Source of the DNA: Pseudomonadota bacterium
Lineage (GTDB): Bacteria; Pseudomonadota; Alphaproteobacteria; Reyranellales; Reyranellaceae
Reading direction: 5' to 3'
Assembly: GCA_023436825.1 (NCBI GenBank)
Contig: JAEZHS010000135.1
Span: 1 to 16,514, forward strand
DNA length: 16,514 bases
The notes under the pieces: generated by a model
The model's input: the letters and a program-made list of their open reading frames with translations, nothing else
What the model was told of the DNA's origin: nothing
Databases searched by the model: none
Shown here: positions 1 to 6,306 of the stretch, piece after piece
How the letters are laid out: each line of letters begins with the position of its first letter
Numbering within the stretch: position 1 is the first letter of the stretch
Position numbers and translations under genes: made by a program

Positions 1-42
1 CCCTTCGAGACGCGGTCCTTCGGACCGCTCCTCAGGGTGAGG
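1..42. repeat. Palindromic intergenic repeat (REP-like), cut by window edge
   Basis: A perfect 7-bp stem GCGGTCC (12-18) / GGACCGC (22-28) closes a TTC loop, and outer bases CCCT (1-4) pair with AGGG (34-37), giving an imperfect long hairpin. The core CTTCGAGACGC...CTCCTCAGGGTGAGG resembles a palindromic repeat I recall from between genes of Bradyrhizobium, Rhodopseudomonas and related alphaproteobacteria. It lies 10 bases beyond the stop of the minus-strand amidase operon, so it could act as a transcript end or 3' stabiliser, although no T-tract follows the stem on that strand. Only one copy is visible here. Confidence 0.7.
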
Positions 43-51
43 AAGCGGTCG

Positions 52-1467
52 TTACACCGGCACCTTGCGGTGATGGTCGGTCGCGCCCTGGTAGGCGTGG
101 CCGATCCGATAGAGCAGCGCCTCGTCGAACGGCCGGCCGATCAGCTGCAGGCCGATCGGCACGCCGTTGCCGTCGAAGCCGCACGGTACCGACAGCGCCG
201 GCAGGCCGAGCGTGTTGAATGGGCGCGTGAGGCCGGTGAAGCGCGCCACCATCTTGAGCGTCGCGGGGCCGCCCGAAGCTTCGACATCGGTCTCCTCGAT
301 GGTCGGCACGGGGAAGGGGATGGCCGGCAGCAGGACGGCATCGACGCCATCCATCGCCTGCGCCAGGAACTCGCGCACGAAGTGGGCGCGCAGGCGCAAC
401 GCGTCGATGTATTGCGTGGCTGGAATGAAGAAGCCCGCCTCCATGCGCGTGCGCACCTGGTTGGCGTAAGGGGCGTCGGCTTCCATCCATGGCCGGTGCA
501 TGGCGGCGGCCTCGCACTTCACGATCACTTCGGCGGCCCGGTAGAGATCGGTGAAATCGGGCATCGTTGCCGGTGCGATGACGGCGCCGAGCCTGCCAAG
601 CGCGTCGGCCGCGGTCTGCACGGCGGCGCCGATCTCGGCATCGACCGGGACCAGCGCCTCGGGCAAGGCGAAGCCGATCCTGAGGCCGCGCACGCCGCCT
701 TCGAGCAGAGCCTCGTAGTCCGGCACCGGCTTTTCGCTGGTCGTCGAATCGTCGGGATCGTGGCCGGCGACGACGGCCAGCACGCGGGCATTGTCACGCA
801 CGGTGCGGGTGAGCGGCCCGACATGATCGAGCGTCCAGGAGCGTGCCACGGCGCCGGCGCGACTGACACGGCCGTAGGTCGCCTTCATGCCGACGACGCC
901 GCAGGCCGAGGCGGGCAGCCGGATCGAGCCGCCGGTGTCCGAGCCCAGTGCGCCATAGACCATGCGGGCCGCGACCGAGGCGCCCGATCCGCTGGAGCTG
1001 CCGCCGGTGACGCGCTTGTCGTCCCACGGGTTGCGGCAATGGCCGTGATGGACGTTATGCCCGGTCGGACCCGCCGCGAACTCCGCCATGTTGAGGAAGC
1101 CCAACTCGACCACGCCCGCGGCGTCGAGCTTCTGCAGCGCCGTCGAGGTGACGGGGGCTACCCAGTTGCGGCGGATGGCGCTGCCGCCGGTCGAGATCTC
1201 GCCAGCGCGGTAGTACATGTCCTTGTGCGCCATCGGCACGCCGTGCCGCGGCCCGCGCCGCGTGCCGGCGGCGAGTTCCTTGTCCATGGCGCGCGCCTGC
1301 TCCAGCGCCTTCTCCTTGTTGAGGCGCAGGAAGGCGTTGGTGCGCGGCTGCCACAGCGCGGTGCGCGCCAGGCAGGCCTCGGTGGCCTGCACCGAGGTGA
1401 TGCGGCCGGCGGCAATGGCGTCGGCGATCTCGCTGAGATCGCGCAGGGCCAGATCGTCGTTGATCAT
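52..1467 (-). CDS. Amidase-signature family hydrolase (AtzE/GatA-like)
   Basis: A 471-residue amidase-signature enzyme, expected to hydrolyse a C-N amide bond in the cytoplasm. The Ser-cisSer-Lys triad is readable: Lys82 in VPMAHKDMYY, cis-Ser157 in the Gly/Ser-rich loop GGSSSGSG (155-162), and nucleophile Ser181 in GSDTGGSIRLPA (175-186). The 24-residue gap between the two serines matches characterised family members. Length is normal (450-500). The ATG overlaps the stop of the upstream 65-residue gene as ATGA, with a weak AAGGAAG ribosome binding site, so the two are translationally coupled. That partner looks GatC/AtzG-like, which makes an AtzE-type (biuret/carboxybiuret hydrolase-like) two-subunit amidase the best model. 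The true substrate cannot be read from sequence; mandelamide, aryl-acylamide or ureide hydrolysis are all possible. Confidence 0.93.
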   Translation of the reverse strand: MINDDLALRDLSEIADAIAAGRITSVQATEACLARTALWQPRTNAFLRLNKEKALEQARAMDKELAAGTRRGPRHGVPMAHKDMYYRAGEISTGGSAIRRNWVAPVTSTALQKLDAAGVVELGFLNMAEFAAGPTGHNVHHGHCRNPWDDKRVTGGSSSGSGASVAARMVYGALGSDTGGSIRLPASACGVVGMKATYGRVSRAGAVARSWTLDHVGPLTRTVRDNARVLAVVAGHDPDDSTTSEKPVPDYEALLEGGVRGLRIGFALPEALVPVDAEIGAAVQTAADALGRLGAVIAPATMPDFTDLYRAAEVIVKCEAAAMHRPWMEADAPYANQVRTRMEAGFFIPATQYIDALRLRAHFVREFLAQAMDGVDAVLLPAIPFPVPTIEETDVEASGGPATLKMVARFTGLTRPFNTLGLPALSVPCGFDGNGVPIGLQLIGRPFDEALLYRIGHAYQGATDHHRKVPV

Positions 1468-1661
1468 TTGGCTTCCTTTGCCATGACGCTGGCGAAAGCG
1501 GCGGGATCGTCGTCGAAGGCGAGGCGCTGGTTGGCGGCCTTGCGCACCGCCTCGTTCAGCACTTCGACTTCGGCTGCGATCTCGGCCAGGCGCTTGTCGT
1601 CGTAGCTCAGGCCCTGGAGCTGCCTGGCGATGCCGGCGGCAAGTCGGGTCTTGTCGTCCAT
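1464..1661 (-). CDS. Small GatC/AtzG-like (DUF4089-type) amidase partner subunit
   Basis: A 65-residue acidic, helical protein. It has an N-terminal helix (about residues 3-16), a second helix around EIAAEVEVLNEAVRKAA (27-43) and a tail FDDDPAAFASVM (49-60). This layout (short helices, then an acidic Asp-Asp-Pro loop and a hydrophobic tail) fits AtzG-like/DUF4089 proteins, which are GatC-like wrappers encoded directly before an amidase. The ATG is preceded by a perfect AAGGAGG site at 1666-1672, which overlaps the stop of the thioesterase gene. Its own TGA overlaps the amidase ATG by 4 bases. Role as an assembly or stability subunit of the amidase is inferred from this coupling and from known AtzE-AtzG pairs. 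The family call rests on pattern only, with few diagnostic residues. Confidence 0.7.
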   Translation of the reverse strand: MDDKTRLAAGIARQLQGLSYDDKRLAEIAAEVEVLNEAVRKAANQRLAFDDDPAAFASVMAKEAK

Positions 1662-1671
1662 GAAACCTCCT

Positions 1672-2574
1672 TCAGGCGGCGAGGCGAAGCTGGCGCTCGC
1701 CCAATCGCCGCTGGTCTTCCGTGGTGAAAGCCATGGTCTTGCGAATCTTCTGGTCGAGCTTCATGCCGATCGCCTCGGCACAGGCAGCGAGCGTGCCGGT
1801 CTCAGCCTCGAACAAGAAGTGGGTGAAGGTAAGCACCTTGTCGGAGAAGGCGGCAAGCCCGCTCATCACGACCAGCAGATCGCCGGCGCGCAGCGGACGT
1901 CGATAATGGTTCAACATCTCGACCACGACCGAGCCTTCCTGGCGGTTCTGCATGGCGGCGCGATCGAAGCCGAGATGATTCCACAGTAATGGTGCGCCGT
2001 CCGAATAGCGGCCGAACTGGTGATGCGGCAGGAACTCGCCGTTCTCGTCGCACTCGGCAGGCGCGATGACGCTGCGGCCGACGTCGATCAGGCCGCGGCG
2101 GACGGCATCGCCGAGCGTCAGGTCGGGCAGATCGAGCTTGCCGACGCTGCGCGCCTTTGCGTTGGCGGGTAGCGCCACGATCGCCGCCGCGGCCCGCGCG
2201 TGAAAGGCGTCGGGCCACGGCCGGTCGCAGTCGATGCGCCGCCTCACGGTTGCCGCGACTGTGCCGTCGGACGGGTTGCGGATCTCGTGATAGGCGAGCA
2301 GGTGGCCTTCGCCGATCTCGACCGGAGCCGACAGAACTTGGACCGGATCGACCTCGCGGAACTCGCGAAGGTAGCGGATGTGGTCCCAGGCAACTCGAAC
2401 CTCGAGCCCGGCGGCGCGCCGAACTCGCGGCCCGAGGCCGAGCGCTGCCAGCAGATGAGCCGACGCCTCATGGCCGAACTCGGTATAGAACTGGACGTTC
2501 AAATGGTCGTTTTCATCGCACTGCCAAGTGTTCACGGCGGTGCTGAAAGTCGGGATCAGGCCAGGGCTCGACAC
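1672..2574 (-). CDS. Tandem-hotdog acyl-CoA thioesterase family protein
   Basis: About 300 residues from a GTG start at 2574. Two hotdog-type halves can be seen. The first begins VNTWQCDENDHLNVQFY, the FadM/YbgC-like D-x-x-x-H-L-N-x-x-x-Y pattern that normally carries the catalytic Asp. The second begins with AECDENGEFLPHHQFGRYSD. Such double-hotdog proteins hydrolyse acyl-CoA thioesters in the cytoplasm; the substrate is unknown. The open frame runs on to 2937 but would then cross the whole divergent promoter and much of the HU gene, so the upstream ATG is rejected. GTG 2574 lies just before the conserved fold and has a purine-rich GCAGAGAGC upstream. First gene of a three-gene operon: only 10 bases separate its stop from the AtzG-like start. 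Linkage to the amidase suggests a shared catabolic pathway, which is inference. Confidence 0.82.
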   Translation of the reverse strand: MSSPGLIPTFSTAVNTWQCDENDHLNVQFYTEFGHEASAHLLAALGLGPRVRRAAGLEVRVAWDHIRYLREFREVDPVQVLSAPVEIGEGHLLAYHEIRNPSDGTVAATVRRRIDCDRPWPDAFHARAAAAIVALPANAKARSVGKLDLPDLTLGDAVRRGLIDVGRSVIAPAECDENGEFLPHHQFGRYSDGAPLLWNHLGFDRAAMQNRQEGSVVVEMLNHYRRPLRAGDLLVVMSGLAAFSDKVLTFTHFLFEAETGTLAACAEAIGMKLDQKIRKTMAFTTEDQRRLGERQLRLAA

Positions 2575-2620
2575 GCTACGCGCTCTCTGCTTTCTGTGGA
2601 TGACTGCTTCAAATGGCCGA

Positions 2621-2657
2621 AAAAGCCCCAAAAATCGACTTTTTTCGTGCTTTGGGG
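2621..2657 (-). terminator. Terminator-like hairpin upstream of the thioesterase operon
   Basis: Read on the minus strand, CCCCAAA (2657-2651) pairs with TTTGGGG (2632-2626) over an 18-base A-rich loop and is followed at once by CTTTTT. This is the form of an intrinsic terminator or attenuator, located about 50 bases before the thioesterase GTG. It could stop transcription entering from the HU side or act as a leader attenuator; the large loop makes it weak. Only structure is seen, not function. Confidence 0.35.
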
Positions 2658-2659
2658 AC

Positions 2660-2687
2660 TTGCGGGGGATCGATTCGTGGATAACCT
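2660..2687 (+). promoter_or_regulatory. Candidate sigma-70 promoter of the HU gene
   Basis: TTGCGG (2660-2665), a 16-base spacer and TAACCT (2682-2687). The -10 match is modest (3 of 6), but the same TAACCT hexamer sits at correct spacing after a perfect TTGACA at 5353-5381, which lends some weight. The implied start near 2694 gives a leader of about 65 bases that begins with the 2694-2731 inverted repeat. Confidence 0.35.
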
Positions 2688-2693
2688 TGGGCC

Positions 2694-2731
2694 CGTCAGC
2701 GCTGCCCTGGGGCGTCAGGAAGACGCTGACG
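2694..2731 (+). promoter_or_regulatory. Inverted repeat in the HU leader
   Basis: CGTCAGCG (2694-2701) is matched perfectly by CGCTGACG (2724-2731), 8-bp arms around a 22-base centre, lying 28 bases before the HU start codon. It could fold as a stem in the mRNA leader or serve as an operator. HU genes are often autoregulated, but nothing here proves that. Confidence 0.45.
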
Positions 2732-2758
2732 AACGAAAAACCTAAGGGACCCCTCATC

Positions 2759-3061
2759 ATGGCTACCGCAACCAAAGCGTCCGCTCCCACCATTCCGCTG
2801 TCGAAAGTGGCGGCCGAACTCGCTGAGAAGACGGGCATGACCAAGAAGGACGCCACCGGCGCCCTCGACGATTTCGTCGGCCTGGTCGTGCAGCATCTCA
2901 AGAAGGGCCACAAGGTCCGCATCACGGGCCTCGGCATTCTTCAGGTGCGCAACCGTCCGGCTCGCATGGGCCGCAATCCGGCGACCGGCGAGGCGATCAA
3001 GATCAAGGCGTCGAAGAAGGTCGCCTTCCGCGTCGCCAAGGACCTCAAGGAAGCGATCTAA
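2759..3061 (+). CDS. HU-family DNA-binding protein
   Basis: A 100-residue nucleoid-associated protein. After an N-terminal extension of about a dozen residues (MATATKASAPT) comes the HU/IHF fold: helices from IPLSKVAAELAEKTGMTKKDA, the beta-strand turn KVRITGLGILQVRNRPARMG, the DNA-intercalating arm with the hallmark RNPATGE (Pro at the tip) and the C-terminal helix VAFRVAKDLKEAI. It should bend and compact DNA as a dimer. TAAGGGA at 2743-2749 is the ribosome binding site. The gene is monocistronic, closed by a strong terminator at 3093-3133. The extension and missing usual start (MNKxELI) set it apart from canonical HU-alpha/beta; IHF is less likely because the arm is HU-like. Confidence 0.95.
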   Translation: MATATKASAPTIPLSKVAAELAEKTGMTKKDATGALDDFVGLVVQHLKKGHKVRITGLGILQVRNRPARMGRNPATGEAIKIKASKKVAFRVAKDLKEAI

Positions 3062-3092
3062 GCCTCATCGATATCCTCGACGGGGAATGATC

Positions 3093-3133
3093 GGGCGGGA
3101 CCCGGCGCGAGCCGGGCCCGCCTTCTTTGTTTT
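3093..3133 (+). terminator. Strong intrinsic terminator after HU
   Basis: GGCGGG (3094-3099), a bulged A, CCCGGC (3101-3106), a GCGA tetraloop (3107-3110), GCCGGG (3111-3116) and CCCGCC (3117-3122) form a 12-bp stem. It is followed by TTCTTTGTTTT. The GNRA loop, GC-only stem and T-tract make it a textbook Rho-independent terminator on the plus strand. The opposite strand has no T-tract, so it does not serve the converging minus-strand gene. Confidence 0.92.
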
Positions 3134-3166
3134 CAGCAGGCAGGCGCCAATTCAAAGCGGCTGGCG

Positions 3167-3700
3167 TCAGCCGCCGAATCCCGTGGCGCGGATGACCTCG
3201 TTCTCGAATGCGATTTTCAGGCGCTCTCCAGCTGCCGATCCATCTACTTCATCGATCCTGACCTGAACCTCGCTCATAGGGTCATTCGCTTTGATCGTCC
3301 TGCTGATCTCTAAGTTGGCGTCCTTACCGTTATAACGCAGCGCCGAGAGTTGCAGCTCGCTGACCTGCTCCCGAAAACCTGTCCGATCATCAACGAGGCC
3401 ATGCTTGGCTGCAAACTTGTCGACGGCCTGGACAAACTTGGACCAGTCAACTTGGACAATGGTCAACTGAAGCGTCACGGTTGACGTTATCCGCCTTGGG
3501 GGGCCTCCATCGTTCAGAGTACCCTCGATGACCGGCCCATAGCCGGGATGCGCCATTCCCCACAGCATCCAGAGATAGATGGGCAGGAAGACCAGCACGA
3601 GCCCGCCTATGGCCGCAACAATCGCTCGTCGCAGCCATACGCCAGAACGCGAGGGCCCGTCGTCTGACCCTGGTTTTCCTTCCGGTCTCAGCGCGGCCAT
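3167..3700 (-). CDS. Membrane-anchored hypothetical protein (possible partner/immunity-like)
   Basis: 177 residues, not recognised. A short charged, basic N-terminus (residues 1-24) precedes one long hydrophobic segment (about 26-49, AIVAAIGGLVLVFLPIYLW...). An extracytoplasmic domain of about 125 residues follows, rich in beta-type alternation (ITSTVTLQLTIVQVDW) with charged helices. The topology predicts an N-in, C-out single-span protein with no lipobox and no cysteines. ATG at 3700 overlaps the end of the upstream frame by 13 bases, so the two are cotranscribed and probably coupled. Base composition is lower in GC than the flanking genes, in line with acquired DNA. A periplasm-facing partner of the preceding protein fits the layout, but a function is not visible. 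Confidence 0.75.
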   Translation of the reverse strand: MAALRPEGKPGSDDGPSRSGVWLRRAIVAAIGGLVLVFLPIYLWMLWGMAHPGYGPVIEGTLNDGGPPRRITSTVTLQLTIVQVDWSKFVQAVDKFAAKHGLVDDRTGFREQVSELQLSALRYNGKDANLEISRTIKANDPMSEVQVRIDEVDGSAAGERLKIAFENEVIRATGFGG

Positions 3701-4179
3701 TTCTGTCCCGCCTTCGGTGGCTGGGGTGGATTGAGAGCGGCTCGGATAGCGGCCGTGGAGTCTTCAAAAGCTGCCTTCGCCATGATCCGGTTCGCGAGAG
3801 CTCTATCGCCGGTTGTATTGATCCCTTCTCCGAAGGTTCGAATGTAGACCTTCCCGTCCTCCACGACAATCTGACGCTGAGCAAAGCCATCGTGGAAGTT
3901 GTGGTTCGGCATCGTCCGGTTGATGATCGACCGGCTCTCGGGTTCCACGAAGGTCCGAACGTGGCCGCCGGGTATGCCTTTAAAGGATGCAGATGACACC
4001 TTCTCATTCTCGATCGGCACGCCAGGAGCGGGGCCGCCTGGCACGGCGTAGCGCAGCAGGGCATTATAGGCAGCCTCGACCGAACATCCTGGAGTACTCA
4101 AATCACACAAGGCGTCCCTGAATTCATAGCGATGGTAGTTGGGGTGGTTCGGCAGGTAACGCTTGCGCAGGTTCGTCAC
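3688..4179 (-). CDS. Last open segment of the broken gene (compact C-terminal domain)
   Basis: 163 residues from a GTG at 4179. It is uninterrupted and contains LCDLSTPGCSVEAAYNALLR (two close cysteines), then GGHVRTFVEPESRSIINRT, NHNFHDGFAQRQIVVEDGKV and YIRTFGEGIN. The GTG has no ribosome binding site, and in-frame sequence upstream (KLKQRGYPKPPEDPGYG) continues the larger reconstructed protein, so it is probably not an independent gene. The HNFHDG-type His-rich turn and GHVR motif could form an active or binding site and recall C-terminal domains of multi-part secreted proteins in Rhizobiales, from memory only. Listed separately because it may still be expressed or called as a gene. Confidence 0.35.
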   Translation of the reverse strand: MTNLRKRYLPNHPNYHRYEFRDALCDLSTPGCSVEAAYNALLRYAVPGGPAPGVPIENEKVSSASFKGIPGGHVRTFVEPESRSIINRTMPNHNFHDGFAQRQIVVEDGKVYIRTFGEGINTTGDRALANRIMAKAAFEDSTAAIRAALNPPQPPKAGQKWPR

Positions 4180-5277
4180 AATTGCCGAGCCGTAGCCAGG
4201 ATCCTCAGGCGGCTTTGGATAACCGCGCTGCTTCAGCTTTTCGACGGATCGAGCTCGCGATTGTCCGGCTGCTCTGGGGGTAGGACCTCACGCCCCTCTT
4301 CATCGACGCCTATGCCTCTGGCGCCACCCACTGAATCATGCAGCCTGTTCTGGATGTAGCGATGTCCGTCGCCGCCGACCGGAAGTAGAGGCGATTTCGA
4401 GGGATTACCCACTAACGTCGCGAGAGGACTTTGCTCCCTAAGAGCTCCCGGAAAAATACCTGACACCATTGGCGCAGCGCGCGCGGAAGGTTCGGCAAGG
4501 CCGCCAAGGAAAGAAGCGGTGGGCTCTCCTCCCGATTGCGCCGGCACGACGTACTGCGGATCGAACGCATTGCCGACAGCCGGCGATGCGTTCTCGCCAC
4601 GAAGCACGGTTGGGCTGGTGTGTGAACCTCGCCGCCGAGGCGGTTGAGCGGATCGAGCCCAACGCCGGCATAAATTCGAGAAAGCTGGTCGAACGCTTCC
4701 TGGAGAGGATTTCGCGGCGGTGTGACGAGGTATGTCGGGCCGTATAGATCGGGCGAGGGGCGATCTTCGCCCTCGATCTGCGGGATTGATCCGTCAGTAA
4801 AGGGCAGGTTGTTGTTGCCGGGGCGATTGTATTCGAAGGGCCGGAAACCAAACGTGTCTTGCAAGACGCGCCACGCCGCATCGTCGTCGTGGTGAACGCC
4901 TGTGTCTCCTTTGGCGAGCGGCGTATCGCGTCGGTGTCGACGTTATCAAGATAGCCTTGCAGCTCGGGCTCCGAGGGCGGCGGCTTCATAATCCACGAAT
5001 AGATTGGCGAGATCTGTGGCGAAGGCGGCATGTCGCCAAGAGGAGAGGCCAGGCTGTGCCGATCGAGGAAATAGAACGGATTGTCCTTGGGGAGGCGATC
5101 CTCGACAGCGAACCCAATGCGGGGAGGCGGCGAGAGGCCAACGGCAGAACCGGGACCGGCGAATGCAACGTCGTCCCGTACTGATCCATCGGTGGCGATG
5201 CGAAAGCCCGGTGGGTCGTCGGCAGGTGGCTCGACGTTAAACCAGGGCCAAGAACCAGGCGGGCGAAAATTGAACAT
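3688..5277 (-). pseudogene. Frameshifted large Pro/Gly-rich protein gene (four open segments)
   Basis: Reading from ATG 5277 (GAGAGGA site upstream) gives MFNFRPPGSWPWFNV followed by PPGFRIATDGSVRD, a proline-rich disordered-looking N-terminus. Continuity is then kept only by changing frame three times: near 4920-4945, near 4605-4630 (by a CACACA run) and at 4235-4250 (by an AAAA run; the interrupted frame stops at 4233-4235). Each step is a -1 shift, as if one base had been lost. The joined product is about 530 residues and reads sensibly across every join, for example ...NVDT/DTPLAKGDTGV..., ...GGEVHT/SPTVLRGEN... and ...DNRELDPS/VEKLKQRGYPKPPEDP. The last part (about 160 residues, to 3688) is a compact mixed alpha/beta domain. 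I recall similar proteins from Bradyrhizobium/Reyranella annotated only as hypothetical. Decay or sequencing indels are both possible. Confidence 0.65.
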
Positions 5278-5352
5278 GCATTCCTCTCGGAGAGCGATCG
5301 GGAACGCTCTTTGGCCAGCCATGACCGATGCTTGAGGTGGCAAATGAGAGCT

Positions 5353-5381
5353 TTGACAAATATACCGTAAAAAAATAACCT
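5353..5381 (+). promoter_or_regulatory. Strong candidate sigma-70 promoter toward the ydcF-like operon
   Basis: A perfect TTGACA (5353-5358), a 17-base spacer and TAACCT (5376-5381) in a markedly AT-rich stretch. The predicted start is near 5388, giving a leader of about 140 bases to the preferred start at 5527, or a short leader if translation begins at 5422/5431. It overlaps a promoter on the other strand. Confidence 0.6.
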
Positions 5382-5388
5382 AAGTAAA
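5359..5388 (-). promoter_or_regulatory. Candidate promoter toward the degenerate gene, overlapping the plus-strand one
   Basis: On the minus strand TTTACT (5388-5383), an 18-base spacer and TATATT (5364-5359). It shares almost all its bases with the plus-strand promoter, so polymerases on the two would exclude each other. It lies about 80 bases before ATG 5277. Confidence 0.5.
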
Positions 5389-5526
5389 GAACGATGGTTT
5401 TGTAAAATTACGTCCGTTATTATGGCAATCATGGACGTCCGCAGGGCGGCACGCTTTATCCGTGGAATTCGAGGGAACTCTTTGCCGGGCTTGGCTGAGG
5501 CTAGTATAGCCGGCGTCTCGCCCCGC

Positions 5527-6306
5527 ATGGATACGTTCACTCTCCTCAAGTATTTGACCCAGTTCGTCATGCCGCCAGCGTCCATGGCGGTTGGACTGCT
5601 GCTGGCTTGGATGCTGGCGCTCGTCGGTCTGAATCGGTTCAGCATGACGGTCGCCGTATTGGCCATTGCCCAGACCCCGGTGATGGCGTTTCCGCCGGTA
5701 GCCGACGTGCTGCTCGAGCCGCTGCAGGACAAGGCGCGTGCGGCGGCGGCTGAGGCGCCCGCCTGCTGCTACGAGGCGATCGTCGTGCTGGGCGGCGGCG
5801 TGACGCCGGCGGCGCCGCCCTATCTCATGGATCCGGACCTCGCCGACGGCGCCGACCGAGGCTGGTATGCCGCGCGGCTCTATCATCGCGGCCTCGCCCG
5901 CCGCATCATCGTGAGCGGCGGCTCGCTGCTCGCCAGGAACAGCGACCCGGCGACGACCGAGGCTGAGGCCATGCGCCGATTCCTCGTCGATCTCGGCGTG
6001 CCCTCGGACGCGATCGTTTCCGAAGGCAAGTCGATGAACACGCTCGAGAACATCCGCAACGTGCGCGAGATGGTCGGGGAGGCGCGCGTGGCGCTGGTCA
6101 CGTCGGGCTATCACATGCCTCGGGCGTTGAAACTCGCACGCCAGGGGAATCTGAACGTCGGCGCCTTTCCGACCGACTGGCGGCTGCCCGCCGGGGCGCG
6201 GCCATCGTGGGAAAACTGGGTGCCGTCGATCGCCGCCATGGCCTGGTCGAGCATCAGCTTGCGCGAGCACGCCGCCTTGCTGCTAGATCGTCGCGGAGAG
6301 AATTGA
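5527..6306 (+). CDS. YdcF/ElyC-like DUF218 membrane protein
   Basis: 259 residues from ATG 5527. Two N-terminal hydrophobic segments (about 13-34 and 38-62) anchor a DUF218 domain. Its marks are AIVVLGGG (84-91), a GGSLL loop, the EAEAMRRFLVDLGVPSDAI stretch, SMNTLENI and the VTSGYHMPRAL signature with a conserved His. Relatives include E. coli ElyC and SanA/YdcF, linked to envelope and peptidoglycan-precursor maintenance; the biochemical activity of the family is still debated. In-frame ATGs at 5422 and 5431 would add an unmatched 32-35 residue N-terminus; 5527 fits the family, but none of the three has a clear ribosome binding site. Its TGA overlaps the next ATG (TGATG), so it is coupled to the binding-protein gene. 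Confidence 0.88.
   Translation: MDTFTLLKYLTQFVMPPASMAVGLLLAWMLALVGLNRFSMTVAVLAIAQTPVMAFPPVADVLLEPLQDKARAAAAEAPACCYEAIVVLGGGVTPAAPPYLMDPDLADGADRGWYAARLYHRGLARRIIVSGGSLLARNSDPATTEAEAMRRFLVDLGVPSDAIVSEGKSMNTLENIRNVREMVGEARVALVTSGYHMPRALKLARQGNLNVGAFPTDWRLPAGARPSWENWVPSIAAMAWSSISLREHAALLLDRRGEN

Noticed and set aside
37..1605. 522-residue open frame on the plus strand opposite the amidase
   Set aside because: Antisense to a gene with a complete catalytic triad; composition is that of a shadow frame.
2575..2937. N-terminal extension of the thioesterase to an ATG at 2937
   Set aside because: It would cover the divergent promoter and run antisense into the HU gene; the hotdog fold starts after 2574.
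4233..4250. Programmed -1 frameshifting at the AAAA run
   Set aside because: The heptamer does not fit a good X-XXY-YYZ slippery site, and two further shifts would be needed; kept only as a remote alternative.
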